Assembly (NCBI GenBank): GCA_902782655.1
Contig: CACZNY010000282.1
Coordinates: 1-7,366, forward strand
DNA from: an uncultured Lachnospiraceae bacterium
GTDB taxonomy: Bacteria; Bacillota; Clostridia; Lachnospirales; Lachnospiraceae
DNA length: 7,366 nt
Direction: 5' to 3'
Shown here: one piece after another, positions 1 to 6,674 of the stretch
Layout: the number at the start of each line of letters is the position of its first letter
How positions within the stretch are numbered: position 1 is the first letter of the stretch
Notes under the pieces: generated by a model
Database searches by the model: none
Seen by the model: only the letters and a program-made list of their open reading frames with translations
What the model was told of the DNA's origin: nothing
Made by a program: the position numbers and the translations under genes

Positions 1-415
1 TCATCTCAGCCAGAGCGCCAAGCGCCTTTTTTTTGAATCCGTTCGCTATGGATTCCTCTATAGGCCTGTTGATGATATTTGAAACGATCGGGGCAAAGGG
101 CGCTACGGCAAAAGCATAAATAACTGCAATCGCAAGAAGACTGTATTGATCACCGAATATACGGTTCGCCACACAGATTATAAGGAACCAAAGCACCGTA
201 GTGACGAGCAGTCTGATTACTCTTGGCGTATACACGAGCGGTTTTTTTGCATTTCCCTCCGCAAAGCACCGGGTGAAATGCTTTCCGTAATTCTTTACCA
301 CCCATGATGCATGAACTTTATTTTTATAACCGTTCTGCTGGAACATATGAACGGCATAGAGCAGTATCTGTGCCGCATATACTATGAAGATAAGGGATAA
401 GACCAGACAGATCAT
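1..415 (-). CDS. Membrane-anchored MurF-like Mur ligase, N-terminal part (runs off left edge)
   Basis: Partial gene: 138 codons from the ATG at 415-413 stay open to the window edge, so the catalytic part lies outside. The visible protein has a hydrophobic N-terminal helix (about residues 1-23), a basic loop with a KKPLVYTPR motif (57-65), two more hydrophobic helices (about 68-85 and 91-115), then the start of a soluble segment with NRPIEESIANGFKKKA (116-131). From memory, this layout matches clostridial Mur ligases (MurF-like, D-Ala-D-Ala adding) in which a membrane-anchoring region precedes a PIE-x-x-I segment and then the ATP-binding GxxGKT loop. The P-loop itself is not visible, so the enzyme assignment is inference; an unrelated membrane protein remains possible. 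The start is set by GAGG five bases upstream and by a 4-bp ATGA overlap with the stop of the methyltransferase, which suggests translational coupling. Confidence 0.6.
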   Translation of the reverse strand, partial: MICLVLSLIFIVYAAQILLYAVHMFQQNGYKNKVHASWVVKNYGKHFTRCFAEGNAKKPLVYTPRVIRLLVTTVLWFLIICVANRIFGDQYSLLAIAVIYAFAVAPFAPIVSNIINRPIEESIANGFKKKALGALAEM

Positions 416-1464
416 GATTTCCTCTTTATTATCATATGGATCTCCGAAGCCTGCTCATGCCGGTCTACGATCTCCTGCAGCTCGTCAAGCATGGGCAGGA
501 ATCTTCTGCTGAAATCCTCCCGCAATCTACTGTTACCGTTCTGGTCAAGGCTTACGCATATCATCCGGTAAAGATCCATAATATCCGATCCGAACTTCCA
601 GACAGCATACTCAGCAAAGCCAATATTCTCCGCCATATATTTTATTGAACTCTCCGTGAAAAGATGTGTGTGCGTCCCTCCTGCATGCCGGTTATAGCAG
701 CCCTGGTGTGCCGCCTCGAAAACACAGCTCATGGAAAACATAGGCACGGAAAAATAGATATACCTGATCCGCCTGTTATTCTTCAATGCCTCAAGTATTT
801 CATCAAGGTTTGTGATGTGCTCCAATACGCCGATAAAGGAAACTACATTGACATCCGCTTTTTCGATTATGGAAGCTATATCCGGCGCGTCAACCTGCGT
901 CAGTATATCATCTCCGTTCATGGTATTGGCAAACTGAACCTGAGGCTCCGATATCTCTATCCCATCGACCTGCTCAATGCCAAGCTTCTTTAAGGCTGAA
1001 ACAAAATATCCCGAGCCGGCACCGTCATCCAGTATCCGTATATCTTTCTTTTTCACTCCGTCCTCTTTAAGAGAATCTATCAGGAACTCCGCTTTAGGAA
1101 TATAGATCATATCCCGCCTGGTCTCATAATTCCTCCTGTCGCTCTCGGAATAATTCGCCAGATAATCATCATCTATGTACACCCTGGATGCAAAATCCTC
1201 ATTATCTTCAAACTCGGAATTGACGTGCCCGCAAACCGGACATAGAAAATACTTCATGCGCTGGCTCTGATAAAGCATCTCCTGTCCGACTTCTTCACCG
1301 ATCGCGCCGTGACATATCTTGCAAACTGTCCTTTTCGGCTGGGCGAGCAGCGCATCTGCCTGATGGGCGGAAAGCCTGAGCATCTCTTCATTCTTTTCAA
1401 AAAAATCGGATTTGATCTTTATGATATCGCCTATTGATTTACTGTATTTTCTTTCCAATGCCAT
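412..1464 (-). CDS. Class I SAM-dependent methyltransferase with N-terminal zinc knuckle
   Basis: A 350-residue soluble protein. A probable zinc site is formed by Cys48-x2-Cys51 and Cys75-x2-Cys78. The Rossmann methyltransferase domain follows: motif I ILDDGAGSGYF (144-154), the acidic residue ending the second strand (Glu170 in GIEIS), and the FIGVLEHI block (210-217) typical of Methyltransf_11/23 enzymes. A later HTHLFTESSI segment fits the same group. It should transfer a methyl group from S-adenosylmethionine; the acceptor cannot be read from the sequence. Many relatives of this type sit in sugar or surface-glycan gene sets. AAGGAG lies eight bases before the ATG, with a consensus -10 box further upstream. 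The stop overlaps the start of the membrane-anchored Mur ligase (ATGA), so the two are almost certainly co-expressed and the substrate may be cell-envelope related (inference). The fold is secure; the specific function is unknown. Confidence 0.85.
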   Translation of the reverse strand: MALERKYSKSIGDIIKIKSDFFEKNEEMLRLSAHQADALLAQPKRTVCKICHGAIGEEVGQEMLYQSQRMKYFLCPVCGHVNSEFEDNEDFASRVYIDDDYLANYSESDRRNYETRRDMIYIPKAEFLIDSLKEDGVKKKDIRILDDGAGSGYFVSALKKLGIEQVDGIEISEPQVQFANTMNGDDILTQVDAPDIASIIEKADVNVVSFIGVLEHITNLDEILEALKNNRRIRYIYFSVPMFSMSCVFEAAHQGCYNRHAGGTHTHLFTESSIKYMAENIGFAEYAVWKFGSDIMDLYRMICVSLDQNGNSRLREDFSRRFLPMLDELQEIVDRHEQASEIHMIIKRKS

Positions 1465-1487
1465 TTCTGTCTCTCCTTGACCGGTAT

Positions 1488-1493
1488 ATTATA
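1488..1493 (-). promoter_or_regulatory. Candidate -10 box for the methyltransferase/Mur ligase transcript
   Basis: On the minus strand the six bases read TATAAT, a perfect sigma-A -10 consensus, placed 23 bases before the methyltransferase ATG. A start about seven bases downstream (near 1481) would leave a short leader containing the AAGGAG site at 1473-1478. The matching -35 position (1511-1516, reading TATCCT for a 17-bp spacer) is poor, so the promoter would depend on the -10 box or on an activator. Position-based inference. Confidence 0.45.
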
Positions 1494-1520
1494 CATCAAA
1501 CCCCTCTCAAAGGATAGTTA

Positions 1521-1549
1521 TTGAATGTTCTCGGATCGTCTTATACAAT
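1521..1549 (+). promoter_or_regulatory. Candidate sigma-A promoter for the TPR glycosyltransferase
   Basis: TTGAAT (1521-1526) and TACAAT (1544-1549) are separated by exactly 17 bp, a good vegetative promoter match (4/6 and 5/6). Transcription would start around 1556-1557, which coincides with the ATG at 1557 and would make the mRNA leaderless or nearly so. The same TTG is also a possible alternative start codon preceded by AAAGGA (1509-1514). The promoter and TTG-start readings exclude each other, because a transcript from this promoter would not include the TTG. Confidence 0.45.
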
Positions 1550-1556
1550 ATCGGGT

Positions 1557-2597
1557 ATGAGCATATCAGCAGCAATGATAATAAAAAGAGGCGAATGCGA
1601 AAACCTTAAAAGATGTCTTGCCTCCATAAGGGGGATCGTATCGGAGATAACGGCAGTTGTAGATCCTTCGCCTGTTGATGGGGACTTTACGGATGAGCTG
1701 CTCTTTGAATACGGTGTCAAAGAGATCCTTCTTCCCTGGCCTGAGGATTATTCCGCTGCCAGAAATGCGGGACTAAAAGCCGTGACCTCCGAATGGGTGC
1801 TGGTGATCGATACCGATGAATATATCAAGGCCTTTGATTTTGATGAGAGCAGAGCAGAACAAAACGCGTACCGCGTCATACGTGAAAATCAATACCTGTC
1901 GGAAGACAATGCCATGCTTAATACCGAGCGGATCACCAGGCTTTTTCGGAGCCGGCTGTTTGAATATAAGGGGATCGTCCATGAGCAGGTAACCGCAAAA
2001 GACGGTTCTGATTATACGGCAGGTGATGCTGATATCATCCTTGGACATACAGGGTATGTCGATCCGGAGCAGATGCTGAAAAAATCAGTCTCCTACAGGG
2101 CACTCCTGAACAAAATGCTTGAGGAAAACGGGGACGATCCTTATATTCATTTCCAGATCGCCCGTACATATTATGTAGAAAAGAATTATGCTGAAGCTGT
2201 AACGTCATTTGAAAAAGCCATAGCCTCCGGAGCCGATACAAAGGACGGATATGTGGAATCCTTGATAGAAACCTATGGCTACTCTCTTCTGGCGCTCGGA
2301 AGGAATAAAGACGCTATGGCTCTTACCGGATTTGACGAATACGCAGACAGCGCGGATTACCGTTTTCTGTGCGGACTGATCCTCATGAACAATGCCTGTT
2401 TTGATGAGGCCGTTTCAAGCTTCACGCTGGCAACAAAGTGCAGCAGATCATCCGTCGCGGGATGCGACTCCTATGCCGCCTGGTACAACTGCGGCGTGAT
2501 CTGTGAAGTTCTCGGAGAAAAGGAGAAGGCTCGTTCATATTATGAAAGAGCAGGCTCCTACGAACCTGCTCTTAAGGGTCTTGAACGTCTGAAGTAA
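1557..2597 (+). CDS. Family-2 glycosyltransferase with C-terminal TPR region (SunS-like architecture)
   Basis: A 346-residue cytoplasmic protein with no membrane helix. The GT-A domain begins with strand SISAAMIIK and the ENLKRCL helix; DYSAARNAGL (64-73) is the usual (D/N)xSxARN block; VLVIDTDEY (81-89) carries the metal-binding DxD; RLFRS (128-132) and GIVHEQ (139-144) are hallmarks of TPR-bearing GT2 enzymes. From about residue 193, IHFQIARTYYVEKNYAEAV and later helices form two or more tetratricopeptide repeats, usually used for acceptor binding or oligomerisation. SunS, the S-glycosyltransferase of sublancin, has this general plan, but no bacteriocin precursor is present here, so donor and acceptor are unknown. 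The start was chosen because family members begin a few residues before the first strand; the open frame extends to a TTG at 1521 (12 more residues) with a better AAAGGA site. Its stop is 4 bp from the convergent hydratase stop. Confidence 0.85.
   Translation: MSISAAMIIKRGECENLKRCLASIRGIVSEITAVVDPSPVDGDFTDELLFEYGVKEILLPWPEDYSAARNAGLKAVTSEWVLVIDTDEYIKAFDFDESRAEQNAYRVIRENQYLSEDNAMLNTERITRLFRSRLFEYKGIVHEQVTAKDGSDYTAGDADIILGHTGYVDPEQMLKKSVSYRALLNKMLEENGDDPYIHFQIARTYYVEKNYAEAVTSFEKAIASGADTKDGYVESLIETYGYSLLALGRNKDAMALTGFDEYADSADYRFLCGLILMNNACFDEAVSSFTLATKCSRSSVAGCDSYAAWYNCGVICEVLGEKEKARSYYERAGSYEPALKGLERLK
2546..2573 (-). terminator. Inverted repeat, possible weak terminator for the hydratase transcript
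   Basis: A perfect 9-bp inverted repeat, AAGAGCAGG (2546-2554) and CCTGCTCTT (2565-2573), with a 10-base loop, lies in the last codons of the TPR glycosyltransferase, about 30 bp past the hydratase stop on the minus strand. Read on the minus strand the stem ends in CTCTT followed by TCATA, only a weak T-run; on the plus strand it is followed by AAGGG, with none. It is therefore more plausible as an end for the incoming minus-strand transcript than for the gene it lies in. It could equally be chance. Confidence 0.3.
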
Positions 2598-2601
2598 AGG
2601 C

Positions 2602-4884
2602 TTATTTCTTACGATTAAAGTTTATCAGGCATCCGTCGAGGATTATTTCCCTTTCATGATCAGTAAGCTCGCCTATTGTAAGAGTAAACTCCTTTATCCC
2701 TGATGCTGTATATGCTGCAGCCTTTATTTCCGGGGCTTTGTTTTCTATTGCCTTTTTTATCCCGGGAAGGAAGATATAGTCAAGGTTTTTGAAGGGCAGC
2801 TCTCCCCCGGGAATGATAAAGGGTATCATTCCCCAGTTTATCAGGTTAGACCTGTAGCGCTTCGTAGCATATTCATTTGCTATATTTGCCCATCCCCCCA
2901 GTACCTTCTGACAGGATGCCGCCTGCTCTCTTGCCGATCCGTCTCCCGGTTTAACAGCAAATATCGCCGAGCCTATGCCTGTATTGTCCCAATCTGCATC
3001 CCTGTAGTTTTCCTTTATGCTTCTCCACGCTGCGGAGATATCCTCCGACGCTTCGATAAGCTTACCCAGGGCTTCATGTCCCTCTTCCCTGGCTTCCTCA
3101 TATGCCCTCACGGCTTTCGCCCGCCCGACATACTCAGGATCCTTGCGTGACAGAGTAAACTCTGCCAATCCGAGCGGGTTGGATCTGTAGGATGAGGTTT
3201 CCCCTGACGGTATAAGCTCATCGGTAGTAGTTACCGGATCATGGATCTCAGATACTATCCTGAGAAGAAGATTATCCGTAAGCGGAACCATCTCCGGCCA
3301 GTCCTTGATATTGGGTCCCAATACTACTTCCTGCGACTTATCAGCCTTTCCCTTTGAATCAAACACCCGTTTTTCGTAAATCCCGCTCTCAAAGAAGTAT
3401 TTATATTCTCCGATCCTGGTCTCTATCTTATCCGCCCCCGTGAGGAAGCCTTTATTTGCAGCTGTAGCAGCAATCGACCTGGCATCCATAAGAGCGACAG
3501 AAGAGATCTGCCCGCTCTGAACCTTTGATCCTTCCCTGTTAGGGAAATTTCTGGTCGAATGCCTTATGGAGAAGGCATTATTTGCAGGTGTATCCCCGGC
3601 GCCGAAGCAGGGTCCGCAGAAGCAGGTCTTCACCACGACGCCTGCCTCTATGAATCTGGACATGGCTCCGTTCTTTACAAGCTCTGCATAGATCGGCATA
3701 GATGCAGGATAAACGCTCATCGTGAATTCATCTGAGCCGATATCCGCTCCCTTCAGGATGTCCGCCGCTGCACAAAGATTCTCGAAGCCTCCGCCTGCAC
3801 ATCCGGCTATTATCCCCTGTTCCACCAGCAGTCTGCCATCATGCACCTTTTCTGTAAGATCCACCCTCACCCTGTCTCCGAAGGACACCTTTGCCCTTTC
3901 TTCAACTTCATGCAGGACATCCCCGAGATTCTGATTCACTTCATCTATAGCATAAACATTTGAGGGATGGAAGGGCATGGCGATCATGGGCCGTATCTTA
4001 CCAAGATCCACCTCCACAACATCATCATACCAGGCTGTATCTGAGGGTGCGCACTCCTTATAATCTGATGCCCTTCCATGAACTGACAGCCATTCCTCTG
4101 TTTTTTCGTCTGTTATCCATATTGAGGAAAGACAGGTGGTTTCCGTTGTCATGACATCCACGCCTATCCTGAAATCAACGGACAGATTCTTTACACCGGG
4201 ACCTATAAACTCCATCACCTTGTTCTTTACCGTACCGTCTGCAAAAAGCTTTCCTATAAGGGCAAGCGCCACATCCTGGGGACCTACCCCCCTTCCGGGC
4301 TCACCGGTAAGGTATATTGCGACAACCTCCGGCCTTTTTATGTCATAGGTTTGCGATAAAAGCTGTTTTACGAGCTCTCCTCCTCCCTCACCCATTGCCA
4401 TGGTCCCCAGTGCACCATACCTGGTATGGGAATCAGAGCCTAATATCATTTTTCCGCAGCCAGCCAGCATCTCCCTCGCATATTGATGTATGACGGCCTG
4501 ATGAGGCGGAACATATACTCCACCGTATCTCTTTGCCGCAGACAGACCGAATACATGGTCATCCTCATTTATAGTACCTCCCACGGCACAAAGGGAGTTG
4601 TGGCAGTTTGTCAGGATATAGGGAACAGGGAACTTTTCGATCCCCGATGCCCGTAGTGTCTGTATTATTCCCACATACGTAATATCGTGCGAAGTAAGAA
4701 AATCAAATTTAATATTTAAGGATTCCATGTTGCCGGATTTATTATGCGAGCTTAATATCCCGTAAGCTATGGTTCCCTTAAGAGCTTCCTCCCGTGACAC
4801 CTCTGCCGTATCACTGAACTCCTTTCCCCTGAGAAGAAAGGCTCCATGCCCTTTTACCTTTATTGCCTCATCGATAACCGCCAT
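2602..4884 (-). CDS. ybhJ: Aconitase-family [4Fe-4S] hydratase, YbhJ type
   Basis: A 760-residue protein covering a whole aconitase: domains 1-3 plus the C-terminal swivel. Conserved points are SHDIT (65-69, the aconitase QD-x-T region), [10 protein letters not shown] (151-160), cluster cysteines Cys362 ([11 protein letters not shown]) and Cys423/Cys426 (CGPC), [12 protein letters not shown] (441-452), and in the swivel GDGSAREQ (647-654) with the substrate-binding Ser-Arg, then [10 protein letters not shown] (680-689). All three cluster ligands are present, so it should be an active Fe-S hydro-lyase. The CGPC and [10 protein letters not shown] variants and overall length resemble the YbhJ-like hydratases (E. 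coli YbhJ, no established substrate) more than AcnA, AcnB or LeuC/LeuD; this subgroup call is from memory. It may isomerise citrate in organisms lacking canonical aconitase (inference). GGAGG at 4894-4898 lies inside the end of truA and the start is 1 bp past the truA stop, indicating coupling. Confidence 0.88.
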   Translation of the reverse strand: MAVIDEAIKVKGHGAFLLRGKEFSDTAEVSREEALKGTIAYGILSSHNKSGNMESLNIKFDFLTSHDITYVGIIQTLRASGIEKFPVPYILTNCHNSLCAVGGTINEDDHVFGLSAAKRYGGVYVPPHQAVIHQYAREMLAGCGKMILGSDSHTRYGALGTMAMGEGGGELVKQLLSQTYDIKRPEVVAIYLTGEPGRGVGPQDVALALIGKLFADGTVKNKVMEFIGPGVKNLSVDFRIGVDVMTTETTCLSSIWITDEKTEEWLSVHGRASDYKECAPSDTAWYDDVVEVDLGKIRPMIAMPFHPSNVYAIDEVNQNLGDVLHEVEERAKVSFGDRVRVDLTEKVHDGRLLVEQGIIAGCAGGGFENLCAAADILKGADIGSDEFTMSVYPASMPIYAELVKNGAMSRFIEAGVVVKTCFCGPCFGAGDTPANNAFSIRHSTRNFPNREGSKVQSGQISSVALMDARSIAATAANKGFLTGADKIETRIGEYKYFFESGIYEKRVFDSKGKADKSQEVVLGPNIKDWPEMVPLTDNLLLRIVSEIHDPVTTTDELIPSGETSSYRSNPLGLAEFTLSRKDPEYVGRAKAVRAYEEAREEGHEALGKLIEASEDISAAWRSIKENYRDADWDNTGIGSAIFAVKPGDGSAREQAASCQKVLGGWANIANEYATKRYRSNLINWGMIPFIIPGGELPFKNLDYIFLPGIKKAIENKAPEIKAAAYTASGIKEFTLTIGELTDHEREIILDGCLINFNRKK

Positions 4885-4885
4885 T

Positions 4886-5665
4886 TTATTTTTCCTCCAA
4901 TTCTGAAAATTCTATATCCAATAAAGTAAGTCCTTTCGCCACAGCCGTAAACCCGGGGTTGGCTGTTCTGTCTTCAGCCTTCAATATCTCCATTATTTCT
5001 TGTGGTTCGATCCTGCCCCTTCCTGCTTCGATAAGCGTACCCGCTATGATACGGACCATATTGTACAGGAATCCATGCCCCCTTACGGTAATATAAACCG
5101 TTTGCTCTGTCTTTCTTACGACCTCTATATCGGTAATCTCTCTTCTGGTGGTCTTAGCCTGTGTGTGTACAGAGCAAAAGCTCTTAAAATCATGCTCTCC
5201 TATAAGAAAGGACGCAGCCTTGTTCATCCGCTCTATATCAAGCTCATGTCCGACCTGCATTGCATACCTGTATCTTAAGGGATCTGCTATGCTTTCATTA
5301 TCTATCTCATATCTGTAGGTCTTGATCGTATCCGTGTGCCTGGGATGAAAGTCCCCGGAAACCTCTCTTGCCGCTCTTACTCTGATGTCATAGGGCAGCT
5401 TGGTATTCAATGCGTCAGGAAAATTTCCTGTCGGTATCGTGCTCACAGTATCAAAGACAGCTGCATTGCCCATTGCATGTACTCCGGAATCAGTCCTTGA
5501 CGCGCCTGTCACTTCTGTACGAACACCCAGGAGTGCAGTAAGGGCAGCATCCAGCTCCGCCTCTATGGTCTTCGGGTCTTCCTTTAGTCTCGCAAAACCA
5601 TGATATGCCGTACCGTCATATGCTACCGACAACAGGATGCGCCGTTTTGCGGGAATTCTATTCAT
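4886..5665 (-). CDS. truA: tRNA pseudouridine(38-40) synthase TruA
   Basis: Converts uridine to pseudouridine at positions 38, 39 and 40 of the tRNA anticodon arm. Numbered from the chosen start (259 residues, typical for the family): [13 protein letters not shown] (12-24) is the conserved first strand; [10 protein letters not shown] (55-64) contains the catalytic Asp59; KTYRY (115-119) and GFLYNMVRI (198-206) are further signature blocks. All expected residues are present. The frame stays open upstream to an ATG at 5758, but those extra 31 residues overlap the tail of the upstream glycosyltransferase, are highly charged and have no family counterpart, so the ATG at 5665 is preferred. That start overlaps the upstream stop by 8 bp (ATGAATAG). 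No strong Shine-Dalgarno sits at normal spacing (AAAGGTG lies about 14 bases away, GGGTGGA directly abuts), which fits termination-reinitiation coupling. Confidence 0.93.
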   Translation of the reverse strand: MNRIPAKRRILLSVAYDGTAYHGFARLKEDPKTIEAELDAALTALLGVRTEVTGASRTDSGVHAMGNAAVFDTVSTIPTGNFPDALNTKLPYDIRVRAAREVSGDFHPRHTDTIKTYRYEIDNESIADPLRYRYAMQVGHELDIERMNKAASFLIGEHDFKSFCSVHTQAKTTRREITDIEVVRKTEQTVYITVRGHGFLYNMVRIIAGTLIEAGRGRIEPQEIMEILKAEDRTANPGFTAVAKGLTLLDIEFSELEEK

Positions 5666-6674
5666 TCCACCCAAGCCAGACACCTTTCTGTCGGCTGTCT
5701 GTTTCCTTCTTTTTCCTATCCTTATCCTCTGACTCTCTTCCTCCTGTCTCCCTGTCATCGCAGATATAGAGGAGATTCATATATCTCTCAAATTCCTGCT
5801 TGGCCCTGGTATTGACCAAAGACAGGATAACTCCGGAAAAAATGCTGATCGTTCCTATAGCCCAAAAGGCAGTGATAACGATCAGGGTAGGGTATTTCGG
5901 AACCTCGCCTGTATTAAAGTATTCCACCAGGATAGGTATAAATAATGCCAATCCGACCACGATGGTCAGAAAACCTATCGTGCCGAAAAAAACTCCCGGC
6001 TTATCATCCCTCATCAGACGGAATATGGTTTTAATCACCTTAAACCCATCTGAATACGTGGACAGCTTTGAAGGATTATCCGCATCCCTGTCCTTATATT
6101 CTATCGGGATCTCCAAAATCTTAAAATTGTTTTCCAGGGCGAAGATAGTCATCTCAGTCTCTATCTCGAAGCCCTTAGAGGATACGGCAAAGCTTTTTAC
6201 AAAATCTCTGGAAAAAGCTCTGGCACCCGTCATGATATCATTTATCCGCGCCTTGAAAATATGATTGACAAGGGATCTCACCAGACGGTTGCCGAAGCCG
6301 TGAAAACGTCTCTTATTTTCCCTGAAATAGCTGGAAGACAGCCTGTCTCCTATCACCATATCAGCCTCACCCTTTTCCACATATCTCATGAGCTGCGGCG
6401 CAAAAGAGGCCGGGTAGGTATTGTCACCATCTGCCATTATATAGCAGTCCGCCTCTATCTCCCGGAACATGGTGCGTATCACATTTCCCTTGCCCTGACG
6501 CTTCTCATATCTGACAATGGCTCCCGCACGCCTCGCTATATCATCCGTTCCGTCCGTTGAGTTATTATCATATACATATATATCCGCATCCGGCAGATGC
6601 TCTCTGAAATCCTCAACTACCGTCTTTATCGATTTTGCTTCGTTATAGCACGGAATCAGTACGGCTGTCCTCAT
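5658..6674 (-). CDS. Polyprenol-phosphate-type family-2 glycosyltransferase with two C-terminal membrane helices
   Basis: A 338-residue protein. The GT-A domain resembles dolichol/undecaprenol-phosphate sugar transferases: VLIPCYNE (5-12), YDNNSTDGT (35-43), RQGKGN (59-64), MADGDNTYP (80-88) with the DxD metal site, DIMTGARAFSR (146-156), the FEIETEM motif (169-175) and a YKDR segment (193-196). Two hydrophobic helices (about 228-250 and 263-287) follow, then a strongly charged cytoplasmic tail (306-330). It probably moves a sugar from a nucleotide donor to a polyprenol phosphate on the inner membrane face; the sugar is unknown. The start is fixed by AAGGAG six bases upstream and an ATGA overlap with the preceding membrane-protein gene, a natural partner as lipid-linked sugar user or flippase (inference). 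Its stop overlaps the truA start. Confidence 0.88.
   Translation of the reverse strand: MRTAVLIPCYNEAKSIKTVVEDFREHLPDADIYVYDNNSTDGTDDIARRAGAIVRYEKRQGKGNVIRTMFREIEADCYIMADGDNTYPASFAPQLMRYVEKGEADMVIGDRLSSSYFRENKRRFHGFGNRLVRSLVNHIFKARINDIMTGARAFSRDFVKSFAVSSKGFEIETEMTIFALENNFKILEIPIEYKDRDADNPSKLSTYSDGFKVIKTIFRLMRDDKPGVFFGTIGFLTIVVGLALFIPILVEYFNTGEVPKYPTLIVITAFWAIGTISIFSGVILSLVNTRAKQEFERYMNLLYICDDRETGGRESEDKDRKKKETDSRQKGVWLGWNE

Noticed and set aside
27..34. Eight-base A/T run in the Mur ligase-like gene (and a seven-base run at 242-248)
   Set aside because: Possible slippage or sequencing-error sites, but the reading frame stays open through both and the protein remains family-like, so no frameshift is called.
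436..993. Two plus-strand open frames opposite the methyltransferase
   Set aside because: Antisense shadows of a gene with intact SAM-binding motifs; low-complexity or unremarkable translations.
1557..2597. A sublancin-like glycocin biosynthesis cluster
   Set aside because: Only the glycosyltransferase architecture matches; there is no precursor peptide, ABC transporter or disulfide oxidase in the window.
2602..4884. Naming the hydratase as canonical acnA, leuC or homoaconitase
   Set aside because: The single-chain length with swivel excludes LeuC, and the motif variants differ from AcnA; only the aconitase superfamily and a YbhJ-like subgroup are supported.
5666..5758. 31-residue N-terminal extension of TruA
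   Set aside because: It would overlap the upstream glycosyltransferase by about 100 bp, is highly charged, and the TruA family starts near the ATG at 5665.
5800..6264. Plus-strand open frame of 154 codons opposite the GT2 gene
   Set aside because: It lies entirely antisense to a gene with clear family motifs, has no convincing ribosome site and no recognisable protein features.
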